A DNA stretch of 64,000 nt, taken from Kitasatospora viridis. Its GTDB lineage: Bacteria > Actinomycetota > Actinomycetes > Streptomycetales > Streptomycetaceae. The notes under the pieces were generated by a model. It searched no databases. It was not told the DNA's origin and worked only from the letters and a program-made list of their open reading frames with translations. Below, one piece after another: positions 32,341-40,781 of this stretch. Position 1 is the first letter of the stretch. The number at the start of each line of letters is the position of its first letter. The DNA lies in assembly GCF_007829815.1 (NCBI RefSeq), contig NZ_VIWT01000001.1, positions 2,751,501 through 2,815,500 on the forward strand. Reading direction: 5' to 3'. Made by a program: the position numbers and the translations under genes.

Positions 32341-33495
32341 ATGCAAGCGACAGTTCTGCCGGTCCGCGACGACCTGCTCCGCGTGGGCGGATCATTCACG
32401 CCGGGATTCCTCGACCCGGACCCGTCCCGGCGGCTCGCCATCGTCGGCGAGAACCCTTTCCTGGAATTCGGGTTCAACGAGTGGCGGAAATGGGAGAGCC
32501 TCGACGGGGTACCGGCCGTCCCGGAGTTCTCCCTGCACCTGGGGCGCACCGCGATCTGCGAGGGCCCGCGGGAACAGGCCCGCTACATCGACTACGTGAT
32601 GGACCAGTCGGCCACCCGCCGCAACAAGCCGACCTCCATCGGGGTCCACGTCACCGGCGACCGCGCCCTGGGCGGCGGTTCCTTCGGACTCCACTCGTAC
32701 TTCACCGGCACGAAGGAGGAAGAGCAGCGCGCCGTGCGCTTCCTGACCGACCTTCACCGGACCTCGGGCCTGCCCGTCTGGGTGGAGAACGCCAACTGCT
32801 ACTCCGCCTCAGCCCGAGGCATCCTGGACGCCTGGCAGGCCGTGACGCGGATCTGCGAGAAGACCGGCACCGGCCTCATCGTCGACCTGGCCCACCTCTA
32901 CATCGACGCCGTCAACTGCGGTGTCCCCGTGGAGGTGCTGCTCGGCGCGATCCCGTGGTCCCAGGTGGTCGAGCTGCACCTGTCGGGCATCCGCACGGGA
33001 CGGGACGGCGCCCTGCACGACGGCCACTCCGTGGCGGTCCACGAAGGCGTGTGGTCGCTGCTGGACACCGTGCTGGACCAACGGCTGATCACCGAGAACC
33101 AGCCCGTCACCGTGATCGTCGAACACGCGGACCTCACCTGGACGGACCGGCCGGACCAGTACTACGCCGACTTCGCCCGGGCGGCCTCGGCCCTGGAACG
33201 GCACCGGTCGGCGGGCACCGCGGGAGCCGGGGAGAAGGAGCCGCACGACTACGGCGTCCCCTACTGCCGCGCCTACCTCCGCCAGCTGTGCAAGGGCTGG
33301 ATCCCGGGTCTCGCGGAGGCCTCCGAACAACGCGGCCTGTCCTACGTCGACCTGTTCGACCAGTGGGTGGACGACGTCCGCGCGCGCGGCAAGCGCATCG
33401 TCCTCAACCTCGACGAGATACCGCCGGCCGAACGTCCCGGCGCGGTCAGCGCGCCCCAGGACTTGCTGGCCTACGCCAAGGGGAAGCTGCGCTGA
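32341..33495 (+). CDS. DUF692/MNIO-family multinuclear iron oxidase 1
   Basis: 384 aa TIM-barrel enzyme of the MNIO (DUF692) superfamily, whose members (MbnB, TglH) oxidise peptide Cys or other residues using a di/tri-iron centre. Probable metal ligands: His66 (EFSLHLGRT), His103 (IGVHVTG), Glu149-Asn150 (VWVENANCYS), Asp182 and His185 (LIVDLAHLY), His213 (VELHLSG), Asp227 and His229 (LHDGHS), Glu261 (VIVEHADLTW). This is a divergent member with a C-terminal extension of about 85 residues (YCRAYLRQLCKGW and beyond). ATG 32341 with GGAGGG upstream; stop overlaps the next MNIO gene (TGATG). Confidence 0.85.
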   Translation: MQATVLPVRDDLLRVGGSFTPGFLDPDPSRRLAIVGENPFLEFGFNEWRKWESLDGVPAVPEFSLHLGRTAICEGPREQARYIDYVMDQSATRRNKPTSIGVHVTGDRALGGGSFGLHSYFTGTKEEEQRAVRFLTDLHRTSGLPVWVENANCYSASARGILDAWQAVTRICEKTGTGLIVDLAHLYIDAVNCGVPVEVLLGAIPWSQVVELHLSGIRTGRDGALHDGHSVAVHEGVWSLLDTVLDQRLITENQPVTVIVEHADLTWTDRPDQYYADFARAASALERHRSAGTAGAGEKEPHDYGVPYCRAYLRQLCKGWIPGLAEASEQRGLSYVDLFDQWVDDVRARGKRIVLNLDEIPPAERPGAVSAPQDLLAYAKGKLR

Positions 33496-34313
33496 TGCTG
33501 ATCGGTGTCAATGTGACCTCGCCGGACACCTTGGAGCTGGCCTGCGCGCTGCGCGACTCGGGTCACGTCGACTTCGTCGAGGTCCTGATCGACGGCTTCG
33601 CCCACCTCGACCCGAAGGAGTTCCGCCGCACGGTCGGTGACCTCCCGGTCGGCTGCCACATCATGCTGTCCCGGTTCCTCGACCCGGACCGGGCGCGCCT
33701 CGACCACTACCTGGACCTGGTGAACCGGTGGCGGGCGGACTGCGGCCTGCTCTACGTCAGCGACCACATCGCCCACTTCTCCCACAACGGCCAGCCGCTG
33801 TCGCTGGCCCTGGAGGTGGACTACCGCGCCTGGCAGCCGGTGATCGACTCCGTGCGCGCGTGGCAGGAGGAGCTCGGCACCGTCCTCGCCGTGGAGAACT
33901 TCCCCTCGCAGGCGCCCTGCGACATCCCGCAGGCCCGCGCCTACGCCGAGTTGGTCGAAGCCACCGGGTGCGAAGTCCTGATGGACGTCTCCAACGCGGT
34001 GGTCGCCGAGCTCAACACCGGGCAGCCCGCCGCTGCTTGGGCCGAGGTGCCGGGCGTGGGCCGCAGGTTCCACCTGGCCGGCTACAGCCCCTCGCCGACG
34101 TCGGACTCGCTGATCATCGACAGCCACGACTCCCCCGTCAGCGACGACACCCTCGACCTGGTGACGCTGTTCGCCGGCCGCGCCGCACCGGACGCCACGC
34201 TCGTCGTCGAACGCGACGCCAACCACGACCTGGACGAATGGAGAACGGACCTTGACCGCACCCGCGCCGCAGTCGTCGCGGCTCGACGCCTGCATCAGCC
34301 CCGCCGCGCGTGA
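33495..34313 (+). CDS. DUF692/MNIO-family multinuclear iron oxidase 2
   Basis: 272 aa, closer to the canonical family than its neighbour: GCHIMLSRF (His55), YVSDHIAHF (Asp90-His91), VENFPSQ (Glu134-Asn135), MDVSNAVV (Asp164, Asn167), RFHLAGYS (His193), DSHDSPV (Asp209, His211) and VVERDANHD (Glu239). Start ATG overlaps the stop of MNIO 1, and the 180-aa gene starts inside its last 62 bp, so the three are tightly coupled. Likely acts on the short Cys precursor with MNIO 1. Confidence 0.9.
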   Translation: MLIGVNVTSPDTLELACALRDSGHVDFVEVLIDGFAHLDPKEFRRTVGDLPVGCHIMLSRFLDPDRARLDHYLDLVNRWRADCGLLYVSDHIAHFSHNGQPLSLALEVDYRAWQPVIDSVRAWQEELGTVLAVENFPSQAPCDIPQARAYAELVEATGCEVLMDVSNAVVAELNTGQPAAAWAEVPGVGRRFHLAGYSPSPTSDSLIIDSHDSPVSDDTLDLVTLFAGRAAPDATLVVERDANHDLDEWRTDLDRTRAAVVAARRLHQPRRA

Positions 34314-34794
34314 CTCCCTCGCCGCGGGATCCCGTGACCGGCTGATCGCCCAGGAATCGCTCCGCATCCGCTGGCACCAGCTCTTCGACCGCATCCCGCA
34401 GCTGGCCGAACGCCTGCCGGACACCACCGACCTCTACGAGGCCTTCCTGGAGTGGGCGGTGGCCGCGGGCCGACGGCTGGACTGGCGCATGCACCTGCAC
34501 TTCCTCGAATTCCTGGAGCGCGAGGGAATCGCGCTGCGGCCGCAGGACCACATCGAACTGCTCGCGGCCTCGGCCGCACGCTGGTTCGCCTCACCGGAGC
34601 ACCGGCACCGGGGCCTGGCCCTCACCACCGGAACCACCGCCCCCAAGGTCGTCGTGGCGCTCAAGGGGCACGCATCCCTGGAGCGCGGCCGGGTGAAGCT
34701 CGCCGAGGTGCCGGGGTTGTACCCGGCACCGGGCATCCGGTGGTCGCTCTCCCGTTCCGGCGATTTCGCCGTCCTCACCTGGAGCCCGCTGTGA
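34252..34794 (+). CDS. Unknown protein coupled to the MNIO enzymes (180 aa)
   Basis: TTG 34252 with GGAGA 7 bases upstream, beginning inside the MNIO 2 gene. First half is helical (RDRLIAQESLRIRWHQLFDR, LYEAFLEWAVAAGRRLDWRM, HFLEFLEREGI); second half looks beta-rich (GRVKLAEVPGLY, WSLSRSGDFAVLTW). MNIO systems usually need a partner (MbnC, TglI) that binds the precursor; this gene sits in that position but I see no clear similarity. Candidate precursor-recognition partner. Confidence 0.75.
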   Translation: MTAPAPQSSRLDACISPAARDSLAAGSRDRLIAQESLRIRWHQLFDRIPQLAERLPDTTDLYEAFLEWAVAAGRRLDWRMHLHFLEFLEREGIALRPQDHIELLAASAARWFASPEHRHRGLALTTGTTAPKVVVALKGHASLERGRVKLAEVPGLYPAPGIRWSLSRSGDFAVLTWSPL

Positions 34795-36134
34795 CCGGCG
34801 CGACCACCTCCGCCCCGTCGCTGGGCCGGCGCGTCCTCGCCCTGATGGGCCCCATGATGGTGGCGTCCGTCATGGGCCAGGCCATCGCCCAGACCGACCT
34901 GTGGGTGATCAGCACCCTGGGCGAGCAGGCGGTGGCCGCCGCGGCCCTGCCGCAGCGCCTGCTCCTGCTCGACTCGATCACCGCCATGGCCATGGGGCCC
35001 GTCGTCGGGCTGTCCGTGGCCGGGGCGCTGTCCGCGCACGCCCGCCGGCGGGCGGTGCAGAGCGGGCTGATCGGTGCCGCGGCGGCCGGGCTGCTCGTCG
35101 CGGCGATCGGCCTGGCCGTGCTGCCGTACCTGGTGGACACCCTGGGCGTCGCGCCGGGCATCCGCGAGGACACGCGGTCGGCCCTCTTCTGGCTGTTGCT
35201 GGCCGCCCCCGTGCGCCTCGCCCAGTTCGTCGGCGCCATGGCCCTGTTCGCGCTCCGGCGCTCGCGCCCGCTCCTCACCCTGTACGCCGTGGCCGTCGTC
35301 GCCAACGCCGCGCTCGACTGGTTCTTCGTGCACGGGGCCGGACTGGGATTCGCCGGCGCCTACGCCGCGACCTCCCTCATCGCCGTCCTCGAATGCGCCG
35401 TCACCGTGTGGCTGCTGCGTGACCAGCTGTCCCGCTCGCTGCGGCTGCGGGACAGCGCACGCTGGCTGCGCCAGGTGGCGCGCACCGTGCTCACGGAGTG
35501 GGGGCACATGCTCTCGGTGATCGGCTTCGACCTGCTGCTGGTCCTCGCGCTGACCTTCCGGGCCTCGTGGGACGCCCGGCTCGCCGCGTTCTCCGCCGGG
35601 GCCGTCCTCACGGCGACGCTGGAGATCCCGATCACCGCCCTGGTCAACGCGACCGGCATGGTCTGCACGGGTGCGGCCCCCTCCGCCCGGGACTGGCGGA
35701 ACCTGCGCGCGGGCGTCCTGGCCGTCTCCGCGACCGTCGGTGTCCTCGTCGCGGCCGCGACCTGGACGGTGCTGCCCGGCTTCTACGGTCTGCACGGCAC
35801 GGCGGCGACCTGGTTCAGCTGGCTGATGGTCGCTCAGGCCACCGCCCTCCCGCTGCGCCTGCTGGCCGCCACCGCCGAAGGCCGGCACAAGGCCGCCGGC
35901 CGCTTCGGGGTGGTGCTGCGCCTGCGCCTGCTCCAGCAGTTCGGCATCGCCCTGCCCGTCTTCCTCGCGGGCCTGCTGACCGGCAACGCGGTCCTCGCCT
36001 GGTCGGGCATCGTGCTGGGCTGCGCGGTCAACTACCGGCTGCTCCGCACCCCGGCGCCCCGGCGCCCACCGGCGCTGCCCTTCGGCGCCCGGCAGGCCGA
36101 CCGGGCCGACGGGACGGCCCTGAGCCACCCCTGA
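34791..36134 (+). CDS. MATE-family multidrug/peptide exporter
   Basis: 447 aa with about 12 hydrophobic helices in two related halves (MMVASVMGQAIAQTDLWVIS; LVVLALTF-type runs). Starts GTG 34791 overlapping the previous stop (GTGA). MATE proteins are Na+ or H+ antiporters; as last gene of the operon it probably exports the modified peptide or confers self-resistance. No ABC peptidase exporter is present, and no protease gene for leader removal is seen. Confidence 0.88.
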   Translation: MTGATTSAPSLGRRVLALMGPMMVASVMGQAIAQTDLWVISTLGEQAVAAAALPQRLLLLDSITAMAMGPVVGLSVAGALSAHARRRAVQSGLIGAAAAGLLVAAIGLAVLPYLVDTLGVAPGIREDTRSALFWLLLAAPVRLAQFVGAMALFALRRSRPLLTLYAVAVVANAALDWFFVHGAGLGFAGAYAATSLIAVLECAVTVWLLRDQLSRSLRLRDSARWLRQVARTVLTEWGHMLSVIGFDLLLVLALTFRASWDARLAAFSAGAVLTATLEIPITALVNATGMVCTGAAPSARDWRNLRAGVLAVSATVGVLVAAATWTVLPGFYGLHGTAATWFSWLMVAQATALPLRLLAATAEGRHKAAGRFGVVLRLRLLQQFGIALPVFLAGLLTGNAVLAWSGIVLGCAVNYRLLRTPAPRRPPALPFGARQADRADGTALSHP

Positions 36135-36204
36135 GCCATCCCCGGGACCGCGACGGCTGCGTGTGCTCGCCGCGCTGCCGGTGCGTCCGGCTAGGGTCGA
36201 CGGC

Positions 36205-37092
36205 ATGCGTCTGAGCACAGTGATCCTCCCCATCCACCGGTGGAACGAGGGACAGAAGATCTGGCGGCGGGCCGAGGACCTCGGGTTCCACGCCGCGTAC
36301 ACCTATGACCACCTCTCCTGGCGGTCGTTCCGGGACGAGCCGTGGTTCGGGGCGGTGCCGACGCTCACCGCGGCGGCCGCGGCGACCGAGCGGATGCGGC
36401 TCGGCACGCTGGTCACCTCGCCGAACTTCCGGCACCCGGTGACGTTGGCGAAGGAGTTGGTGAGCGTCGACGACGTGTCGGGCGGGCGGCTGACAGTGGG
36501 GATCGGGGCCGGCGGGGTCGGGTACGACGCGACGGCGCTGGGGCAGGAGGCGTGGTCGGCGAAGGAGCGGGCGGCGCGGTTCGGGGAGTTCGTGCCGTTG
36601 CTGGACGAGTTGTTGCGCAATGACTCGACGACGCGCGAGGGCACCTACTACTCGGCGGTGGAGGCGCGGAACATCCCGGGGTGCGTGCAGCGGCCGCGGG
36701 TGCCGTTCTACGTGGCGGCGACGGGGCCGAAGGGGCTGAAACTGGCGGCCGAGTACGGGCAGGGCTGGGTGACCTACGGTGACCCGCGCGGGCCGGGGGA
36801 CGTGCCGGTGGAGCAGGCGCCCGAGGTGATCCGGGGTCAGGTCGAGAAGCTGACGGCGGCCTGCGCGGCGACCGGGCGGGACGTGGCGGAGCTGGCGAAG
36901 GTGCTGCTGCAGGGCTCGACGGCGGAGAAGCCGCTGCAGTCGCTGGACGCGTTCGTCGACTGGGCCGGGCGGTACCGGGAGATCGGCATCACCGAGCTGG
37001 TGATCCACTGGCCGGTGCCCGACTCGATCTTCGCCAACGACCTGGGCACCTTCGAGCGGATCGCCACCGAGGGCCTGGCCCAGCTGGGCTGA
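36205..37092 (+). CDS. LLM-class F420-dependent oxidoreductase
   Basis: 295 aa (beta-alpha)8 luciferase-like enzyme. Motifs: AEDLGFHAAYTYDHLSW near residues 25-42, RMRLGTLVTSPNFRHPVTLA (65-84), DDVSGGRLTVGIGAGG (91-106) and VAATGPKGLKLAAEYG. The length and motifs fit F420- rather than FMN-dependent branches common in actinobacteria. Own promoter probable after the MATE gene (70 bp gap). Reaction unknown; may be unrelated to the peptide cluster. Confidence 0.9.
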   Translation: MRLSTVILPIHRWNEGQKIWRRAEDLGFHAAYTYDHLSWRSFRDEPWFGAVPTLTAAAAATERMRLGTLVTSPNFRHPVTLAKELVSVDDVSGGRLTVGIGAGGVGYDATALGQEAWSAKERAARFGEFVPLLDELLRNDSTTREGTYYSAVEARNIPGCVQRPRVPFYVAATGPKGLKLAAEYGQGWVTYGDPRGPGDVPVEQAPEVIRGQVEKLTAACAATGRDVAELAKVLLQGSTAEKPLQSLDAFVDWAGRYREIGITELVIHWPVPDSIFANDLGTFERIATEGLAQLG

Positions 37093-37099
37093 GTGCCGG

Positions 37100-38272
37100 T
37101 CAGCCGGGGGCGGCGGTGCGGGCGTAGGCCGCCGCCAGCCGGACCAGTCGGCGGGTCTCGCTGTCGAAGTCGAGCTCGTCGAGCTCGTCGGGGCAGGCGG
37201 GGCCGGCGGGTGCGGGCGGCGGGGGTGCCTCGCGGTGCTCGGCCGGGCGCTGGCCGCCGGCCCGGCGGGCGATCGCGGTGCGCAGCCAGGAGGCCTCGGC
37301 GAGGGCGCCCGTCCGCTCGTCGGGGGCCGCGCCGGCCCGGTGGCGCGCCTCCTCGGCGGCGTACGGGGCGAGCACCAGGGCGGCGTCCCGGATCTCGATC
37401 ACGAGGCGGTGCAGCCGCAGCCGGGGGCCGCGCCCGAGCCGCTCGGCCAGCACCACCTCGGGCACCGCGGCCGTCAGTTCCGCCCAGAGCGGGTGCAGCC
37501 GGCGCGCGATCAGCCGGTCGCGCAGGCCCCGGCAGGCCACGCCGAGGGCGGGGATCAGGCTGCCGACCACGACCAGGGCGGTGGCCGTCCATTCGACCCG
37601 GTAGAGCCAGCGGTCGGCCAGGCACATCGGCCGGCCGGCCGTCTCCAGCAGGATCTGCCAGCCGCGCAGCAGCGCGTAGCCGAACCCGGTGGCGGTGCCG
37701 AGGCCGAGCACCGCGAGGCCGAGCCGCAGTGAGCGGGTGCCGGCCCGGCGCGCGTAGGTGCCGAAGAGCCAACTGCCCGTTCCCATCGATACGCCTAGAT
37801 AGCCGACCACGATCAGCGCGTAGAGGCAGGCCGTGCCGGAGCGGGGGTAGTCCTGGTAGAAGTCGGCCGTCTCGGTGGGGTGGTGCAACCGCGCGAAGCA
37901 GAGCACCAGGCCGAGTTGAGCGGTGATCAGGGTGGCGAGCTGCGGGCGGCGCCAGCGGGCGGCCAGCTCGGGCCGGGCGGTCCGGCCGCAGAAGGTGAGT
38001 CCGGCGGAGCAGGCGAACAGGCCGAGCAGGTGCTCCAGCAGCAGGGCGAGGTCGGGCACCCCGCCGAGCCGGTCCACCTGGGAGGCGACGGCCGGCAGGC
38101 CGATGGTCAGCAGCCCGGTCACCCCGGCGAAGGCGTTCCACAGCGGCCGCTGCTGCGGGCTGCGCAGCGCGGCCGGCAGCCGCCACAGGGTGACCGCCCA
38201 GATCAGCAGCAGGATCAGCAGCTTGACCGGGGAGAAGTGGATGCCGGGCAGGTGCAGGGCGAGCGGGACCAT
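37100..38272 (-). CDS. Multi-TM protein, DUF6545/MAB_1171c-like
   Basis: 390 aa: about seven hydrophobic segments in residues 1-250 (LLILLLIWAVTLWRLP; LALLLEHLLGLFACSAGLTF; ACLYALIVVGYLGVSMG; ATALVVVGSLIPALGVACRG), then a soluble C-terminal half (AERLGRGPRLRLHRLVIEIR and onward). This resembles the 'putative transporter MAB_1171c' / DUF6545 group found next to XRE and ImmA/IrrE-like genes. ATG 38272 overlaps the upstream stop (TGATG), so both are coupled. Role unknown, possibly membrane stress or signal sensing. Confidence 0.75.
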   Translation of the reverse strand: MVPLALHLPGIHFSPVKLLILLLIWAVTLWRLPAALRSPQQRPLWNAFAGVTGLLTIGLPAVASQVDRLGGVPDLALLLEHLLGLFACSAGLTFCGRTARPELAARWRRPQLATLITAQLGLVLCFARLHHPTETADFYQDYPRSGTACLYALIVVGYLGVSMGTGSWLFGTYARRAGTRSLRLGLAVLGLGTATGFGYALLRGWQILLETAGRPMCLADRWLYRVEWTATALVVVGSLIPALGVACRGLRDRLIARRLHPLWAELTAAVPEVVLAERLGRGPRLRLHRLVIEIRDAALVLAPYAAEEARHRAGAAPDERTGALAEASWLRTAIARRAGGQRPAEHREAPPPPAPAGPACPDELDELDFDSETRRLVRLAAAYARTAAPG

Positions 38273-38811
38273 CAGCTCCGCCGGGTCGGGTGGCCGAAGG
38301 CCTCGTCCAGCCGGGTCAGCACCCGCACGGTGCCGGCCGATCCGGTGCCCGCGCCGGCCCGGGTGGCCCGCTCCAGCAGCAGGGTGGCGAGCGACTCGGC
38401 GTCGGCCTCCTGGCGGTCGGTGTAGCCGCTGCGGGCGAGCAGGGCGAGCACCCGGTCGGTGTCCAGCCCGAGTTCCCGGTCGGTGGCGGGTGCGGCGCGC
38501 TGGGGCGGTACCGAGCCCGCGGGGCGGCCGTGGTCGAGCAGCATGTGGGAGATCTCGTGCAGCACGATCTGGGTCTTCAGGATCGGGGCGGCCCCGGCCT
38601 CGTAGAAGATCACGTCGGCCTCGGGCAGGCCGAGCCAGAGTCCGCACGGCAGGTCCCGGCCGGCCGCGTCGGAGAGCGGCACCAGGCGCAGCGGGCGCCC
38701 GCGCTCCCGGGCGATGGAGTCACAGAACCGGTCGAGCTGGAACGGCTGCGGCACCTCGATGCGGGCCACCAGGGCGGCGAGCTCGGAGCGCGGCTTCCTG
38801 CGCCATCCCAT
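38272..38811 (-). CDS. ImmA/IrrE-family (M78-like) metallopeptidase
   Basis: 179 aa with the zinc peptidase motif HEISH in QIVLHEISHMLLDHG near residue 85, and a downstream acidic stretch RQEADAESLATLLLERA providing the third ligand. IrrE/ImmA enzymes cleave XRE-type repressors; the XRE gene 184 bp upstream on the same strand is the probable partner. ATG at 38811 (MGWRRKPRS), GGGCAGGG upstream. Confidence 0.85.
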   Translation of the reverse strand: MGWRRKPRSELAALVARIEVPQPFQLDRFCDSIARERGRPLRLVPLSDAAGRDLPCGLWLGLPEADVIFYEAGAAPILKTQIVLHEISHMLLDHGRPAGSVPPQRAAPATDRELGLDTDRVLALLARSGYTDRQEADAESLATLLLERATRAGAGTGSAGTVRVLTRLDEAFGHPTRRS

Positions 38812-38995
38812 GGCCCGCCCTGCCCTCTCCGCGAAACGTTCGAGCAAGCAGCATAAACGCCCGCTCGCACGCCGGTCACGTGTGCTCACAGCCGATCCGG
38901 TGCGGGTCCGGTGTGGTCCGCACACGGCGACTTTCACCTCGCCCGATCGGTCGGCCGACCGGTCGCGGGTGTGCCTCGGCGGGGTGGAGCGCCCA

Positions 38996-39583
38996 TCAGC
39001 CGTCGCGCTTGGGGCGGCCGACCTCGGGCAGCCCCTCGACCTCGCGGACCTGGTCGACGATCGCCCGCAGCCCCTTGAGCGCGCGCGGCGAGAGGCCGGC
39101 GAGGCGGAAGGCGACGGCGCGGATGTCGCTGTCGGCGAGCACGTCGGCCAACTCGTCGGCCAGCTCGTCGCGGGCCGGCTCGGTGCGGGCCGGCTCGGTG
39201 CGCACCGGGCTCGTCCGCGACGAGTCGGCACGGCCGGCCGGCTCCGCCGAAGGCCGGGCCCCGGCGGTCGACTTGAGCTCGCGCAGCCGGGCGTCGACCC
39301 GGTCGGCGACGGTGTCGTCCAGGAAGTAGGCGGCCGGCACCCCGAAGAAGGCGGCGATCGCCTCCAGGGTCTTGACCGTCGGGTTGGCCTTGGCGCCGGT
39401 GCGGATCTGCTGGAGCGTGCCGTGCGAGACGGTGGGCCCGTCCGGACCGGCCTGTTCGCGGATCGCCTGCGCCACCTCGTGGTAGCTGAACGGGCCGCGG
39501 CCGGCGGGGTGGATCACCTGGAAGAGGTGGTCCAGCTTCTGCGCCAGGGAGCGGCGGGCCGGAGTCTGCTCAGCCGACGGCAT
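38996..39583 (-). CDS. XRE-family helix-turn-helix regulator
   Basis: 195 aa. HTH_3 domain about residues 15-95 (SYHEVAQAIREQAGPDGPTV; TLQQIRTGAKANPTVKTLEA; IAAFFGVPAAYFLDD), a Pro/Arg/Glu linker with repeats (TEPARTEPARDEL), and a helical C-terminus (RAVAFRLAGLSPRALKGLRA). Same transcription direction as the ImmA-like peptidase and TM protein. The 38812-38995 gap carries no obvious hairpin, so all three may be one unit. Confidence 0.88.
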   Translation of the reverse strand: MPSAEQTPARRSLAQKLDHLFQVIHPAGRGPFSYHEVAQAIREQAGPDGPTVSHGTLQQIRTGAKANPTVKTLEAIAAFFGVPAAYFLDDTVADRVDARLRELKSTAGARPSAEPAGRADSSRTSPVRTEPARTEPARDELADELADVLADSDIRAVAFRLAGLSPRALKGLRAIVDQVREVEGLPEVGRPKRDG

Positions 39584-39778
39584 CGTCGCTCCCTTGTCCG
39601 TTTGGGTTGTTGCTCCCAGTATCCACTGAAGTAGACGAATAAATCGAGGAGATCGTGAAAGTTATGCCCCGGAAATCACTTGGGATCACAGGTTTACGCC
39701 CAGTATCACGGTTGACAGGCTGGGGAGGGTTCAGCGTATGTTCAAGTGCGGCCCGTCCAACAAAATAGACGGCCGCCG

Positions 39779-39824
39779 GGACGGCGCACGGTCACACGGG
39801 GGTTGACCGCGCGCCGTCCGCTTT
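39779..39824 (+). terminator. Terminator-like hairpin in the XRE-HAD intergenic region
   Basis: GGACGGCGCACGGTCA pairs with 39804-39819 with one mismatch, followed by GCTTTT. The intergenic region 39584-39890 (307 bp) also contains an AT-rich tract (GTAGACGAATAAATCG) upstream of the XRE gene, probably its promoter. The short plus-strand stretch before the hairpin has no recognised gene. Confidence 0.6.
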
Positions 39825-39890
39825 TCCCCTCCGGCCGCCCGCTTTTCCCCCTCCCCGAGGACGCCTTCCCCCCTCTGCGAGGATGGACGG

Positions 39891-40703
39891 GTGACGCCTG
39901 CCCCCCGCCTGATCGCCACCGACCTCGACGGCACCCTGCTCTGCCAGGGCGGATCCGTCTCCGCACGCACCGCCGCCGCACTGGCCGCGGCCGAGGACGC
40001 CGGACTGCAGGTGGTCTTCGTGACCGGTCGGCCGCCGCGCTGGATGCGGCTGCTCAGCGACCACATCGGCGGCCACGGCGTGGCGATCTGCTCCAACGGC
40101 GGCGCGATCGTGGACGTCCGGCAGGAGCGGCTGCTGGAGACCTTCCCGCTCGGCACCGCGGCCGCCGGCCAGGTGGTGGACCTGCTGCGCGAGGCGCTGC
40201 CCGGCAGCGCCTTCGCCTTTGAGTACCCGACCGGCTTCTCCCGCGAGCCCGGCTACCAGGTGACCATGTGGGGCGACGACGAGCCGCACTCGGTCGCCCC
40301 CGCCGAGCGGCTGCTCGCCGCCGAGGCCGCCCACTGCTACAAGATCCTGGTCAAGCACCCGGAGCTGGCCCCGGACGAGTTCCTGCGCCGGGCCCGCGAG
40401 GTGGTCGGCCCGCTGGCCGAGATCACCCGGTCCAGCCCGATCGCGCTGCTGGAGATCAGCGCGGCCGGCGTCACCAAGGCCAGCACGCTGGCCCGTTGGT
40501 GCGCCGAGCAGGGCATCGCCCGGGAGCAGGTGGTGGCCTTCGGCGACATGCCCAACGACCTGGAGATGCTGGCCTGGGCCGGCACCTCCTACGCCGTGGC
40601 CAACGCCCACCCCGAGGTGCTGGCGGCGGTCGCCCAGCACACCGTCAGCAACGAGCACGACGGGGTGGCCGTGGTGATCGAACAGATCGTCAACTCTCTG
40701 TAA
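39891..40703 (+). CDS. HAD-superfamily hydrolase, Cof-like (paralogue of the gene at 13421)
   Basis: 270 aa. Motif [10 protein letters not shown], motif II FVTGRP, catalytic Lys in TKASTLARW, motif [13 protein letters not shown]; cap C2 type. Starts GTG 39891 directly after an AGGATGGACGG stretch. It shares order and motifs with the serS-linked HAD gene, a likely old duplication in the genome. Substrate unknown. Confidence 0.93.
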   Translation: MTPAPRLIATDLDGTLLCQGGSVSARTAAALAAAEDAGLQVVFVTGRPPRWMRLLSDHIGGHGVAICSNGGAIVDVRQERLLETFPLGTAAAGQVVDLLREALPGSAFAFEYPTGFSREPGYQVTMWGDDEPHSVAPAERLLAAEAAHCYKILVKHPELAPDEFLRRAREVVGPLAEITRSSPIALLEISAAGVTKASTLARWCAEQGIAREQVVAFGDMPNDLEMLAWAGTSYAVANAHPEVLAAVAQHTVSNEHDGVAVVIEQIVNSL

Positions 40704-40733
40704 AGCGAGCGGAAGCGCGAGGAGGAACGCGAA

Positions 40734-40761
40734 GGGAGTCGACCCGTGCGGGCCGACTCCC
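40734..40761. terminator. Convergent terminator between HAD and pstB
   Basis: GGGAGTCG-A-CCC, loop GTGC, GGG-C-CGACTCCC. Serves both the plus-strand HAD gene and minus-strand pstB, whose 3' ends face each other. Confidence 0.65.
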
Positions 40762-40781
40762 CTGGCGTGAACGGCCGCCGG

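Noticed and set aside
31723..33495. 590-codon plus frame running from upstream of the precursors into MNIO 1
   Set aside because: The part before 32341 has no ribosome site or start of its own and reads the 138-bp repeats in another frame; MNIO 1 has a good start at 32341.
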